7,328 nt of DNA. Source: Bdellovibrionales bacterium. GTDB taxonomy: Bacteria; Bdellovibrionota; Bdellovibrionia; Bdellovibrionales; UBA840. The DNA lies in assembly GCA_020434605.1 (NCBI GenBank), contig JAGRAL010000062.1:1-7328 (forward strand), written 5' to 3'. The notes under the pieces were generated by a model. The model ran no database searches. It was not told the DNA's origin and was given only the letters and a program-made list of their open reading frames with translations. How positions within the stretch are numbered: position 1 is the stretch's first letter; the number at the start of each line of letters is the position of its first letter. The position numbers were made by a program, and so were the translations under genes. Below are positions 1 through 5,817 of this stretch, in pieces.

Positions 1-543
1 CTGCAAATTCCAAACTCTAGAATTTACACAGCATGGGATGCAAACCAACAACTGGTAGCTTATGCAATAGAGGGTAAAGGGGCTGACTTTGATTCTTACA
101 TTCACGAGTGGGGAGGAAATTTACAACCTCTCTTTCAACTGCTCAACTATATCCAAGAAAAGCAGCAAAGAAAAATCCATTGGATCATCCCAGGGCATTC
201 GCAAAACCTTGTTAGAAAATTAGAAGAGCAAGAGATTTATACCCACCAAGGGTTTCTGGGGATGATTAAAATACTAAATCCGACGACTTTGTTTTCTAAA
301 ATACTACGCTATGTGCGAGGCAATAAGGGGATTACAGATTTTCAATTGGTTCAGATGGGAAATACATTCCAAATGGGATTTGGTGATAAGGTTTATGAGA
401 TCAAAAGTGAACACGATTTGACGAGCTTACTATTAGGCCCAGTACTTGCTGAAGATATAAAAGGTATTGATGAAGAAACTCAAAAGAAGTTGCAAGAATT
501 TTTACCCCTGCAAATGTGGGTTTGGGGATGGGATTCTATATGA
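1..543 (+). CDS. GNAT-like acyltransferase with SCP2-like C-terminal part, 5' end missing
   Basis: The reading frame is open from base 1 to a TGA at 541-543, giving the last 180 residues of a longer protein whose start lies outside the window. The first part (about residues 10-55) carries a segment reading LVAYAIEGKG followed by YIHEWGG, which resembles the central beta4/beta5 strands of GNAT N-acyltransferases. The second part (about 105-180) contains FQMGFGD and LTSLLLGP, similar to the SCP2/Eis-type C-terminal domain found on some GNAT proteins, and ends in the aromatic tail WVWGWDSI. The classic R/QxxGxG/A acyl-CoA loop is not visible in the retained part. The substrate is unknown. The stop overlaps the next gene's ATG, so the two are probably translationally coupled. 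The family call rests on motif resemblance; reality as a gene is much surer than the function. Confidence 0.6.
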   Translation: MQIPNSRIYTAWDANQQLVAYAIEGKGADFDSYIHEWGGNLQPLFQLLNYIQEKQQRKIHWIIPGHSQNLVRKLEEQEIYTHQGFLGMIKILNPTTLFSKILRYVRGNKGITDFQLVQMGNTFQMGFGDKVYEIKSEHDLTSLLLGPVLAEDIKGIDEETQKKLQEFLPLQMWVWGWDSI

Positions 544-1406
544 TCAGATACCTTGTCCTCCTCATCTTTGCTTGCCTATTTATGGGATCCAGCTGCAAGG
601 AGGATATTGATACAAACGACGGGCCAATCGCCTCAAGTGAAGCGGTACTGAACTCAGTTTGTTATCGATTAGAAGCCTCACAATTAGTAAATTTAAAAGT
701 AGGCGAAGCCTCGGTTGCGGCAAAAAGTGTGGCTTATTTTAGTGGAAACTCTAAGGTGGTTGAAGCACATCGCTTACAAGTTTTAAGTGAGGACCGTGAA
801 ACCTGTAATACTAGCGGTGGGCCAGTGCCGTGTAACAGGTATGAAATGTTTGAAGAGCTAGAGTATTTTGATACGCAAGATGTCTTTCATTTTGAAAGAC
901 AGTTGCTATTACCAGTTGTTGAAAATTCAGAGGCAGCGCAGATATTTAAAGTGGCTCGCGGAGAATTACCAAGTTCTGATGGGCCAGAAGCGCAAGATAG
1001 TACCATTGATCAAGAAATATGTTATCTAACAGAAGATTTATACCAAGAAATTGGAATTAAAATGACATTTCATAATTTTTCCAAAAAGCGTTTTTCAAAA
1101 GCACCGCCACCAGCTGTAAAAGACAGAGAAAATTGCGGAGGCCTTGATCCTTGTGTTATTACAGGTACAGAGTACCAGTTTGATCAGCTCTTTATTTCGG
1201 ATGATGGAAGTAGGTTTAAGCGGCATTTTATTTATGAAGTGGCTACAAATGTTCCATTCACTTCTAGGTATATGAACCGTTGTATTACTCACTCCATCCC
1301 GCAACATTTTGATGACAATCATAATGGTAATATAGATGAGGGTGAAATCCGCATTGTGCCAGTGCACGAGTGCAGACAGGTTAGAGATTTTCAGTTTGGT
1401 TCTTGA
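540..1406 (+). CDS. Cys-rich, internally duplicated lipoprotein with EF-hand loop
   Basis: A 288-residue protein of no family I recognise. The N-terminus MIRYLVLLIFACLFMGSSC is a short signal peptide ending in a lipobox-like GSSC. Cys19 is the likely lipidated residue, although Gly at -3 is atypical. The body is an approximate tandem duplication. One copy has Cys41, then DRETC (85-89), Cys98 and FEELEYFD (104-111). The other has Cys161, then DRENC (195-199), Cys205 and FDQLFISD (214-221). Eight Cys lie after the lipobox, enough for four disulfides in the periplasm. Residues 258-269 form a perfect 12-residue EF-hand loop (D1, N3, N5, G6, I8, E12), suggesting calcium binding. I chose ATG at 540 because it overlaps the upstream TGA, has GGGA 6 nt before it, and gives a compact signal peptide; GTG at 516 and ATG at 528 are in-frame alternatives. 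Surface or periplasmic location is inferred. Confidence 0.8.
   Translation: MIRYLVLLIFACLFMGSSCKEDIDTNDGPIASSEAVLNSVCYRLEASQLVNLKVGEASVAAKSVAYFSGNSKVVEAHRLQVLSEDRETCNTSGGPVPCNRYEMFEELEYFDTQDVFHFERQLLLPVVENSEAAQIFKVARGELPSSDGPEAQDSTIDQEICYLTEDLYQEIGIKMTFHNFSKKRFSKAPPPAVKDRENCGGLDPCVITGTEYQFDQLFISDDGSRFKRHFIYEVATNVPFTSRYMNRCITHSIPQHFDDNHNGNIDEGEIRIVPVHECRQVRDFQFGS
1311..1346 (+). other. EF-hand-type calcium-binding loop in the lipoprotein
   Basis: These codons encode DDNHNGNIDEGE, which matches the canonical 12-position EF-hand loop with oxygen ligands at 1, 3, 5 and 12, Gly at 6 and Ile at 8. It sits after the second internal repeat, near the C-terminus. It is a single loop, as in many bacterial extracytoplasmic dockerin-like or calcium-stabilised proteins. 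Binding itself is inferred from the motif. Confidence 0.65.
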
Positions 1407-1443
1407 TCCCAACCCACAAATCAGTTAGCTTTCTTCTATCTCT

Positions 1444-1449
1444 AGGAGG
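1444..1449 (+). promoter_or_regulatory. Strong Shine-Dalgarno site for elbB
   Basis: AGGAGG lies 5 nt before the ATG at 1455 and fixes the elbB start. It is the strongest ribosome-binding site in the window, which suggests efficient translation of elbB whether or not it is co-transcribed with the lipoprotein gene. Confidence 0.85.
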
Positions 1450-1454
1450 TAAGC

Positions 1455-2108
1455 ATGCAACGAAAAATAGCCGTAGTACTATCAGGCTGTGGGTATTTGG
1501 ATGGTAGTGAGATCACTGAGGCCGTTAGTTCATTAATAGCTTTAGATCAATGCGAAGCCATATACACTTGTTTTTCAATTGATAAAAGTGTGGTTGAGGT
1601 GGATCACATCACGGCAAAAGATACCGCAAATCATCGTCAATGCCTAACTGAGGCGGCCAGAATTGCAAGAGGACAAGTCTTACCTCTTAGTAAACTTGTT
1701 GAAGATAATTTTGATGGTGTTTTATTCCCTGGTGGTTTTGGAGCAGCCAAAAACCTATCTAACTTTGCAATGAAAGGTGGAGTTGGCGAAGCAGATAGTG
1801 AAGTAAAACGTGTGCTTACTAATTTTCATCAAGCTAGCAAGCCGATCGCTGCATTTTGTATTGCTCCTGCTACTGTGGCACTGGTTTTAGGAAAGTATGA
1901 AATTGAAATCACTATTGGCAATGATAAAGAAACCATAGCCGAAATCGAAAAAACAGGAGCACATCACGTAGAGTGTGCAGTAGATGATTTTGTAACAGAC
2001 AGAGAAAATAAAATTATCACTAGCCCAGCTTATATGTATGATACCACTCCAGCAAAAGTATTTAGTGGCATACAAAAGGCAGTCCGCGAATTTGTCGAAA
2101 TGGCCTAA
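1455..2108 (+). CDS. elbB: ElbB, DJ-1/PfpI-superfamily glyoxalase
   Basis: A 217-residue protein, the same length as Escherichia coli ElbB as I recall it, and collinear with it throughout. It starts with the family signature SGCGYLDGSEI (residues 10-20, including conserved Glu19), continues with FPGGFGAAKNLSNFA (91-105), and has the nucleophile-elbow segment AFCIAP with catalytic-type Cys135. The C-terminal part keeps VDDFV and ITSPAYM. The family belongs to the DJ-1/PfpI (class I glutamine amidotransferase-like) fold; members show cofactor-independent glyoxalase activity on glyoxal-type aldehydes, and the historical link to isoprenoid biosynthesis is weak. It is expected to be cytoplasmic. 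It lies 48 nt after the lipoprotein gene, with no convincing terminator between them, so read-through is possible. It converges on the crotonase gene with a 5-nt gap. Confidence 0.95.
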   Translation: MQRKIAVVLSGCGYLDGSEITEAVSSLIALDQCEAIYTCFSIDKSVVEVDHITAKDTANHRQCLTEAARIARGQVLPLSKLVEDNFDGVLFPGGFGAAKNLSNFAMKGGVGEADSEVKRVLTNFHQASKPIAAFCIAPATVALVLGKYEIEITIGNDKETIAEIEKTGAHHVECAVDDFVTDRENKIITSPAYMYDTTPAKVFSGIQKAVREFVEMA

Positions 2109-2113
2109 AGCAC

Positions 2114-2818
2114 TTAGCGTTTCATAAACGCGGATAGAATCTTTTTATGACTGGGGTTTCCCCAGAGTTTTTCAAATTTTTTGACTTCTGTCTTTGTGCT
2201 GAAGTTTTTTAGTGTAGAAAAACTTTCTTGTGGGAGTTGTAATTGGCGTAGTAACCAAGAGACCCCATGCTCTAGTAGCAAGTGACTGGATACAACTTCA
2301 TCGATCAAACCAATCCTTTTGGCTTCGTAAGCATCAAACATTTCGGCGCTTAAGCTTTTTTGTTTTAGATCTTGGGCTGAGAGTCTTTGTAATAATCTTT
2401 CTCCGCCGCCCCAACCATATGAAAGGGCAATCTTTCTTTGCCAAAAGGCAAATAAGGATTTAGGACCTGCGATAACGTGATCAAAACAGGATAAAAGCTC
2501 AATACCTCCACCCAAGGTGTCGCCATCTACGACGAGGAGTGTTGGTATATTAACTTGTTGCAAATCTTTTAAACTATCTCTTATTTTTCGATTTGTTTTA
2601 ATGCAATCTGAATCCGTTTTTTGAGAGTAATCTTTTAAATTACCACCAGAGCAAAGTGCGTTGGTTAGCCCAGAGTAAAATAAAATGGCTTTTGGCTCTT
2701 GTTTTAAAATGGCGTTAAGTTCAATGGCTTGCTCTAAGCCAAAACTGTTTCGGATGGAAGGAGCCTCAAATCGTACGATAGTAATTGGTGTGCTTGCTTC
2801 AATATATAGACTAGTCAT
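2114..2818 (-). CDS. Enoyl-CoA hydratase/isomerase (crotonase) family protein, one catalytic Glu replaced
   Basis: A 234-residue protein, slightly shorter than typical 255-260-residue hydratases. The oxyanion-hole segments are visible: CSGGNLKDY (56-64) and LGGGIELLSCFDHVIAG (102-118). Glu107 aligns with the first catalytic Glu of crotonase (Glu144 in rat mitochondrial hydratase). The second catalytic Glu (rat Glu164, in a PExxLG context) aligns with Gln127 in FWQRKIAL; the downstream glycines keep their spacing, so the alignment is secure. The protein probably binds acyl-CoA, but classical water addition is doubtful; a decarboxylase, isomerase or thioesterase-like reaction is possible. It starts 8 nt after the stop of the receiver-like/PilZ gene with only a weak Shine-Dalgarno, so coupled translation in one operon is likely. 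Fold is certain; the reaction is unknown. Confidence 0.85.
   Translation of the reverse strand: MTSLYIEASTPITIVRFEAPSIRNSFGLEQAIELNAILKQEPKAILFYSGLTNALCSGGNLKDYSQKTDSDCIKTNRKIRDSLKDLQQVNIPTLLVVDGDTLGGGIELLSCFDHVIAGPKSLFAFWQRKIALSYGWGGGERLLQRLSAQDLKQKSLSAEMFDAYEAKRIGLIDEVVSSHLLLEHGVSWLLRQLQLPQESFSTLKNFSTKTEVKKFEKLWGNPSHKKILSAFMKR
2117..2131. terminator. Perfect hairpin at the elbB/crotonase convergent junction
   Basis: GCGTTT and AAACGC pair perfectly around a 3-nt loop. It overlaps the last codons of the minus-strand crotonase gene and begins 9 nt after the elbB stop. On the + strand the nearest T-run (TTTTT at 2142-2146) comes 10 nt after the stem, too far for a textbook intrinsic terminator; on the - strand no T-run follows directly. 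It may still act as a bidirectional 3'-end or stability element. Confidence 0.35.
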
Positions 2819-2826
2819 GCTTGCTA

Positions 2827-3519
2827 CTATAGCGCAGCTAGCATCTCAGCGTAAACACTTTCTGACTTTAAAAACTCGATTCCTACAGCTTTTCCTTTAT
2901 TCCAGATCGCCTTTTCGGAAGTCCAGATCACTTTTGCGTGAAAGCCGTGACGTTTATTGATTTGACGTAATCTTACATCTACCTTAATGATGTCGCCTTT
3001 ATTTAGGCTCACTTCATTAGCAACTTCTAAATAAGCCCCACCGCGTGAAAGGTTAAAGATGTGAGAGTCTAAGACATCACCCGTGGGAAAAACCTCTACA
3101 TTTGCCATCTGATTAGTTACAAAACGTCTAAAGATTCGTTGATTTACTGGGCTACCAGTAATTAGTTTTTGTGCTAAACCAACAATATCTTTGTCTTCGT
3201 AGGGTTTTTCTAAAAGCACAGTGTTAGGTAAAGTTTCAATTTTTAATAAAGTATCAAATGTTGTTTCATTGGCAACAGCCATTAATGGAAAGTAGTGTCC
3301 CATGCCTCTTAAGTGCTTAGCCATATCTAATTTGTCTGCAGAAAATTTATTTAAATTAAAAACTACTAAGTCATAATTATTGTTTTTAATTTCTTTAGCG
3401 GCATCTTCGGCGCTAGTAGAGGTGTGAGTATTCATTTTTCCTATGACTTGAAGTTTTTGTGTGATTTGTATTTCGTCGGCATTGCGCTTACTGACAATCA
3501 ATACGTTTGGCTTTTCCAT
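2827..3519 (-). CDS. Pseudo-receiver/PilZ domain protein, probable c-di-GMP effector
   Basis: A 230-residue, two-domain, soluble protein. Residues 4-120 read as a CheY-like receiver: an initial strand NVLIVS, a middle strand DLVVFNL, and LEKPYEDKD with the conserved Lys105-Pro. The phospho-acceptor Asp is replaced by Asn55 and the acidic pair after the first strand is replaced by Lys-Arg, so phosphorylation is not expected. Residues 124-230 form a PilZ domain with the RxxxR element (Arg128 to Arg132, followed by RFVTN), NLSRGG (156-161, matching D/NxSxxG) and a closing GIEF (213-216). Both c-di-GMP-contacting motifs are intact. The start has AGAGGA 7 nt upstream. It is the first gene of a probable two-gene unit with the crotonase gene. 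Likely role: c-di-GMP-dependent protein-protein signalling, for example motility or lifestyle switching; the target is unknown. Confidence 0.88.
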   Translation of the reverse strand: MEKPNVLIVSKRNADEIQITQKLQVIGKMNTHTSTSAEDAAKEIKNNNYDLVVFNLNKFSADKLDMAKHLRGMGHYFPLMAVANETTFDTLLKIETLPNTVLLEKPYEDKDIVGLAQKLITGSPVNQRIFRRFVTNQMANVEVFPTGDVLDSHIFNLSRGGAYLEVANEVSLNKGDIIKVDVRLRQINKRHGFHAKVIWTSEKAIWNKGKAVGIEFLKSESVYAEMLAAL

Positions 3520-3526
3520 ACTCTAA

Positions 3527-3532
3527 TCCTCT
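3527..3532 (-). promoter_or_regulatory. Shine-Dalgarno site of the PilZ gene
   Basis: On the minus strand AGAGGA lies 7 nt before the ATG at 3519. It supports this start over internal alternatives. No convincing -35/-10 pair was found in the short, T-rich stretch between it and the terminator-like element at 3577-3604. Confidence 0.7.
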
Positions 3533-3576
3533 TGGACTAAAGATCGGTTGAATAAGAATGAAGTTAAGAAAAAATC

Positions 3577-3604
3577 AAAAAAAACGAAATGTTCTTGTTT
3601 TCGT
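3577..3604 (-). terminator. Probable Rho-independent terminator after the HNH gene
   Basis: Read on the minus strand, ACGAAA (3604-3599) pairs with TTTCGT (3589-3584) around a 9-nt loop, followed at once by a run of T to 3577 and another T6 a few bases later. The stem starts 8 nt after the HNH stop codon. The stem is short and AT-rich, so it may be leaky, but position and T-tract fit. It would separate the HNH transcript from the PilZ/crotonase unit. Confidence 0.5.
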
Positions 3605-3611
3605 ATAGACT

Positions 3612-4112
3612 TTAAACAACACCAAGGTAGTGACGCCAAGACTCTGGAAAGGCTAATTTAAACCTCTCGTAAAAGATTTCAGGCTGCCATCTAGGTGCAA
3701 CAGGAGCATTTTTTATTTTTAAATTAGCTTCTTTTGGAGTTTTATTTGCTTTTCGTTGGTTACAGCTTTTACATGCAGTGACGATATTTTCCCATGTTTT
3801 TTTACCGCCGCGTGAAACCGGTACCACATGATCTAGGGTTAAATCTTTTTCAGCAAAAATTTTATAGCAATATTGGCAGGTGTGATCATCTCTCTTAAAT
3901 ACATTGGATCTAGAAAAGTGAGCTACAAATCGTGTCTTTCTTTTTACATATGTTTTCAATCGAATGATAGACGGTAGAGCAAATTGAGAGGAGCTAGAAT
4001 TAATATGAGTATCGTAATTTTCTACAATCTCTACTTTTTCTTGAAAATATAAAGTGATAGCTCGTTTCCAGGAGACAAGCTTAATAGGCTCGTAACTTGA
4101 GTTTAGTAACAA
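3612..4112 (-). CDS. HNH endonuclease family protein
   Basis: A 166-residue protein with a C-terminal HNH nuclease domain. Residues 79-82 are a CxxC zinc pair (Cys79, Cys82), 91-103 contain the first His of the motif in LTLDHVVPVSRGG (His95), and 107-121 hold the central Asn109, the second zinc pair Cys114/Cys117 and the final Asn118 (HNN-type). The N-terminal LLNSSYEPIKLVSWKRA is the second conserved block of a widespread stand-alone HNH family of unknown biological role. All nuclease and zinc residues are present, so metal-dependent DNA cleavage is plausible. The start is TTG at 4112: the frame is open only to a stop about 50 nt upstream with no ATG or GTG available, and the conserved LLLNSSYEP block begins at this point. 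No clear Shine-Dalgarno is present. It is not beside restriction, toxin or phage genes here. Confidence 0.87.
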   Translation of the reverse strand: MLLNSSYEPIKLVSWKRAITLYFQEKVEIVENYDTHINSSSSQFALPSIIRLKTYVKRKTRFVAHFSRSNVFKRDDHTCQYCYKIFAEKDLTLDHVVPVSRGGKKTWENIVTACKSCNQRKANKTPKEANLKIKNAPVAPRWQPEIFYERFKLAFPESWRHYLGVV

Positions 4113-4159
4113 TGCTTTAAATTCGCTTTTGTCATTTACGGTATGGAAGGCATCCCCCT

Positions 4160-4165
4160 ATTATA
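4160..4165 (-). promoter_or_regulatory. -10 box of the HNH gene promoter
   Basis: The minus strand reads TATAAT here, a perfect sigma-70-type -10 hexamer about 48 nt before the TTG start. The -35 region at 16-18 nt spacing does not match TTGACA well, so the promoter may be weak or activator-dependent. Transcription would start near 4152, giving a leader of about 40 nt. Confidence 0.5.
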
Positions 4166-4420
4166 CCGCTTACCCTGTCACTTACTATTTTCTCAAAGGT
4201 TTTAGGCGTTCACAAGTCTAGTTTCAATAATGCAGGGGACTGGCTCTATATTGTACTTTGAGCGATAAGTATCCCAGCTTGAGACAAATTATGAACCAAC
4301 GCATCGATTTTATTGTCATGGATTTGCGTATTTTTAGTCTAGTAGTGAGTAAGTAAAATAGATAAGGATATGATCATAATCTGCCTCTTGCAGTGACAAT
4401 ACTAGATAACGCAAATGCAC

Positions 4421-4444
4421 AAGCCCTACTGGGCCTTAGTTTTT
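4421..4444 (+). terminator. Terminator-like hairpin 47 nt before citrate synthase
   Basis: GCCC and GGGC pair around a TACT loop, flanked by AA/TT pairing past one bulged C, and TTTTT follows two bases later (4440-4444). On the + strand it would end a short transcript initiated inside the intergenic region or attenuate transcription into citrate synthase. The stem is short, so this is a tentative call. Confidence 0.35.
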
Positions 4445-4491
4445 AGACCTTTTTGTTGAGCCTACAACCAAATTATTTTAAACTACAATCT

Positions 4492-5817
4492 ATGGAAAAA
4501 TTAAAAAATCTCTTCAAGCAAAAAGCCGATCAACTAGCAGCACAAAATAAAGACATATTAAAAGCGCATGGTACTAAAAAAATTGGTGAGGTTCAGCTCT
4601 CACAAATTTTTCAGGGTATGCGTGGAATTACAGGCATGGTCTACGAAACATCCCTTTTGGATGCAAACGAAGGAATTCGTTTTCGTGGGTTTACAATCCC
4701 TGAATTGCAACAAAAACTTCCTAAAGCTAAAGGTGGTTCGGAGCCACTCCCAGAGGGTTTATTTTACTTACTACTAACTGGTGAGCTACCTACAGAAGCA
4801 GATGTTGCTGAACTTTCAAAAGATTGGGCAAAAAGAAATAAAATTCCAAGTCACGTCTATAAAACATTAGATGCCTTACCAGTAGAAACACATCCGATGA
4901 CTCAGTTTGTAGTTGGGGTGATGGCATTACAAACGCAATCACAATTTGCAAAAAAGTACGCTGAAGGAATTAATAAAAAAGAATATTGGTCGTATGTTTA
5001 TGAAGACTCAATGGATTTGATTGCATGTCTTCCAGAAATCGCGGCTTATGTATACCGCCGTAAATACAAAGGTGGAAAAAAGATCGATTCAAATCCTAAT
5101 TTAGATTGGGGAGCAAACTTTGCTCACTTATTGGGTTTTGAAGGTGAAGGTTTTACAGAGCTAATGCGTATGTACTTAACCATTCACTCTGACCACGAGG
5201 GTGGTAACGTTTCAGCTCACACGACTCACTTAGTGGGATCTGCTTTAAGTGATCCTTATCTTTGTTTTGCAGCGGGAATGAATGGTTTAGCGGGCCCACT
5301 ACATGGACTAGCGAACCAAGAAGTTATTAAGTGGATTTTTGAAATGCAAAAGTCACTAGGTTCTGACAACCCAAGTTCGGAGCAAATTGCTGATTACGTT
5401 AAAAAGACTCTGGCTGATGGAAAAGTGGTTCCTGGTTACGGCCACGCGGTACTTCGTAAGACAGATCCTAGATTTAGTGCGCAACAAGAGTTTGCAAAAA
5501 AGCATATGCCTAAAGATCCTATGGTTAATACAGTATGGAAGATTTTCGAAACAGTACCTCCGATTCTACAAGGATTGGGTAAGGTAAAAAATCCGTGGCC
5601 TAACGTAGATGCTCACTCGGGCGCACTACTTGTTCACTATGGAATGAAAGAGTTTGAATATTACACTGTTTTATTTGGTGTAAGTCGTGCGCTTGGTGTC
5701 TTAGCGGCGGGTATCTGGTCTCGTGCTTTAGGTTTACCACTAGAGCGCCCTAAGTCAGTTACTTCTAAAAATGTAACAGAATGGCTAGAGGGTAAAGAGC
5801 AAATCTGGGGCGATTAA
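4492..5817 (+). CDS. gltA: Citrate synthase, eukaryotic/mitochondrial-type
   Basis: A 441-residue cytoplasmic enzyme condensing acetyl-CoA and oxaloacetate to citrate and CoA, the entry step of the TCA cycle. The sequence follows the mitochondrial (pig-heart-like) subfamily rather than the usual bacterial type: GMRGITGMVYE (42-52), EGIRFRGFTIPE (60-71) and LPEGLFYLLLTGE (86-98). All three catalytic residues are present: His235 in HSDHEGGN, His318 in VPGYGHAVLRKTDPR, and Asp373 in NVDAHSG (pig His274, His320, Asp375). The length matches the mature mitochondrial enzyme. ATG 4492 gives the expected N-terminal MEKLKNLF helix; a TTG at 4453 in the same frame would add 13 unneeded residues. There is no recognisable Shine-Dalgarno before the ATG. 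The stop codon overlaps that of the convergent hydrolase gene. The symbol is by function; subfamily members often carry other names. Confidence 0.97.
   Translation: MEKLKNLFKQKADQLAAQNKDILKAHGTKKIGEVQLSQIFQGMRGITGMVYETSLLDANEGIRFRGFTIPELQQKLPKAKGGSEPLPEGLFYLLLTGELPTEADVAELSKDWAKRNKIPSHVYKTLDALPVETHPMTQFVVGVMALQTQSQFAKKYAEGINKKEYWSYVYEDSMDLIACLPEIAAYVYRRKYKGGKKIDSNPNLDWGANFAHLLGFEGEGFTELMRMYLTIHSDHEGGNVSAHTTHLVGSALSDPYLCFAAGMNGLAGPLHGLANQEVIKWIFEMQKSLGSDNPSSEQIADYVKKTLADGKVVPGYGHAVLRKTDPRFSAQQEFAKKHMPKDPMVNTVWKIFETVPPILQGLGKVKNPWPNVDAHSGALLVHYGMKEFEYYTVLFGVSRALGVLAAGIWSRALGLPLERPKSVTSKNVTEWLEGKEQIWGD

Larger units (their letters stand above)
4113..4491. other. Divergent 379-nt intergenic region between the HNH gene and citrate synthase
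   Basis: This is the only long gene-free stretch. Visible contents are the minus-strand TATAAT at 4160-4165; a 21-codon open frame at 4291-4356 with poor translation signals; TAAAAT at 4354-4359 and CATAAT at 4375-4380, possible + strand -10 boxes with poor -35 partners; a perfect palindrome TATGATCATA at 4369-4378; and a terminator-like hairpin at 4421-4444. It must carry the citrate synthase promoter, but I cannot place it confidently. No tRNA fold or known riboswitch is apparent. Confidence 0.6.

Noticed and set aside
1095..1412. 105-codon frame on the minus strand opposite the lipoprotein
   Set aside because: The + strand frame has a signal peptide, repeat structure and EF-hand loop; the opposite frame shows no domain and no ribosome-binding site.
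1391..1425. GGTT/AACC pairing after the lipoprotein as a terminator
   Set aside because: The stem is only 4 bp with a 9-nt loop and there is no T-tract.
2230..2463. 77-codon + strand frame inside the crotonase gene
   Set aside because: It lies fully antisense to conserved crotonase motifs and has no recognisable protein features.
2685..2960. 91-codon + strand frame across the PilZ/crotonase junction
   Set aside because: It is antisense to two well-supported genes and is Arg/Ser-rich in the manner of a shadow frame.
3612..4112. HNH gene as part of a defence, homing or phage module
   Set aside because: Neighbours are housekeeping genes and this HNH family commonly stands alone; no methylase, terminase, intron or repeat is present.
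4453..4491. TTG-initiated 13-residue extension of citrate synthase
   Set aside because: The extension has no counterpart expected in the mature enzyme family and no SD; ATG 4492 gives the usual N-terminal helix.
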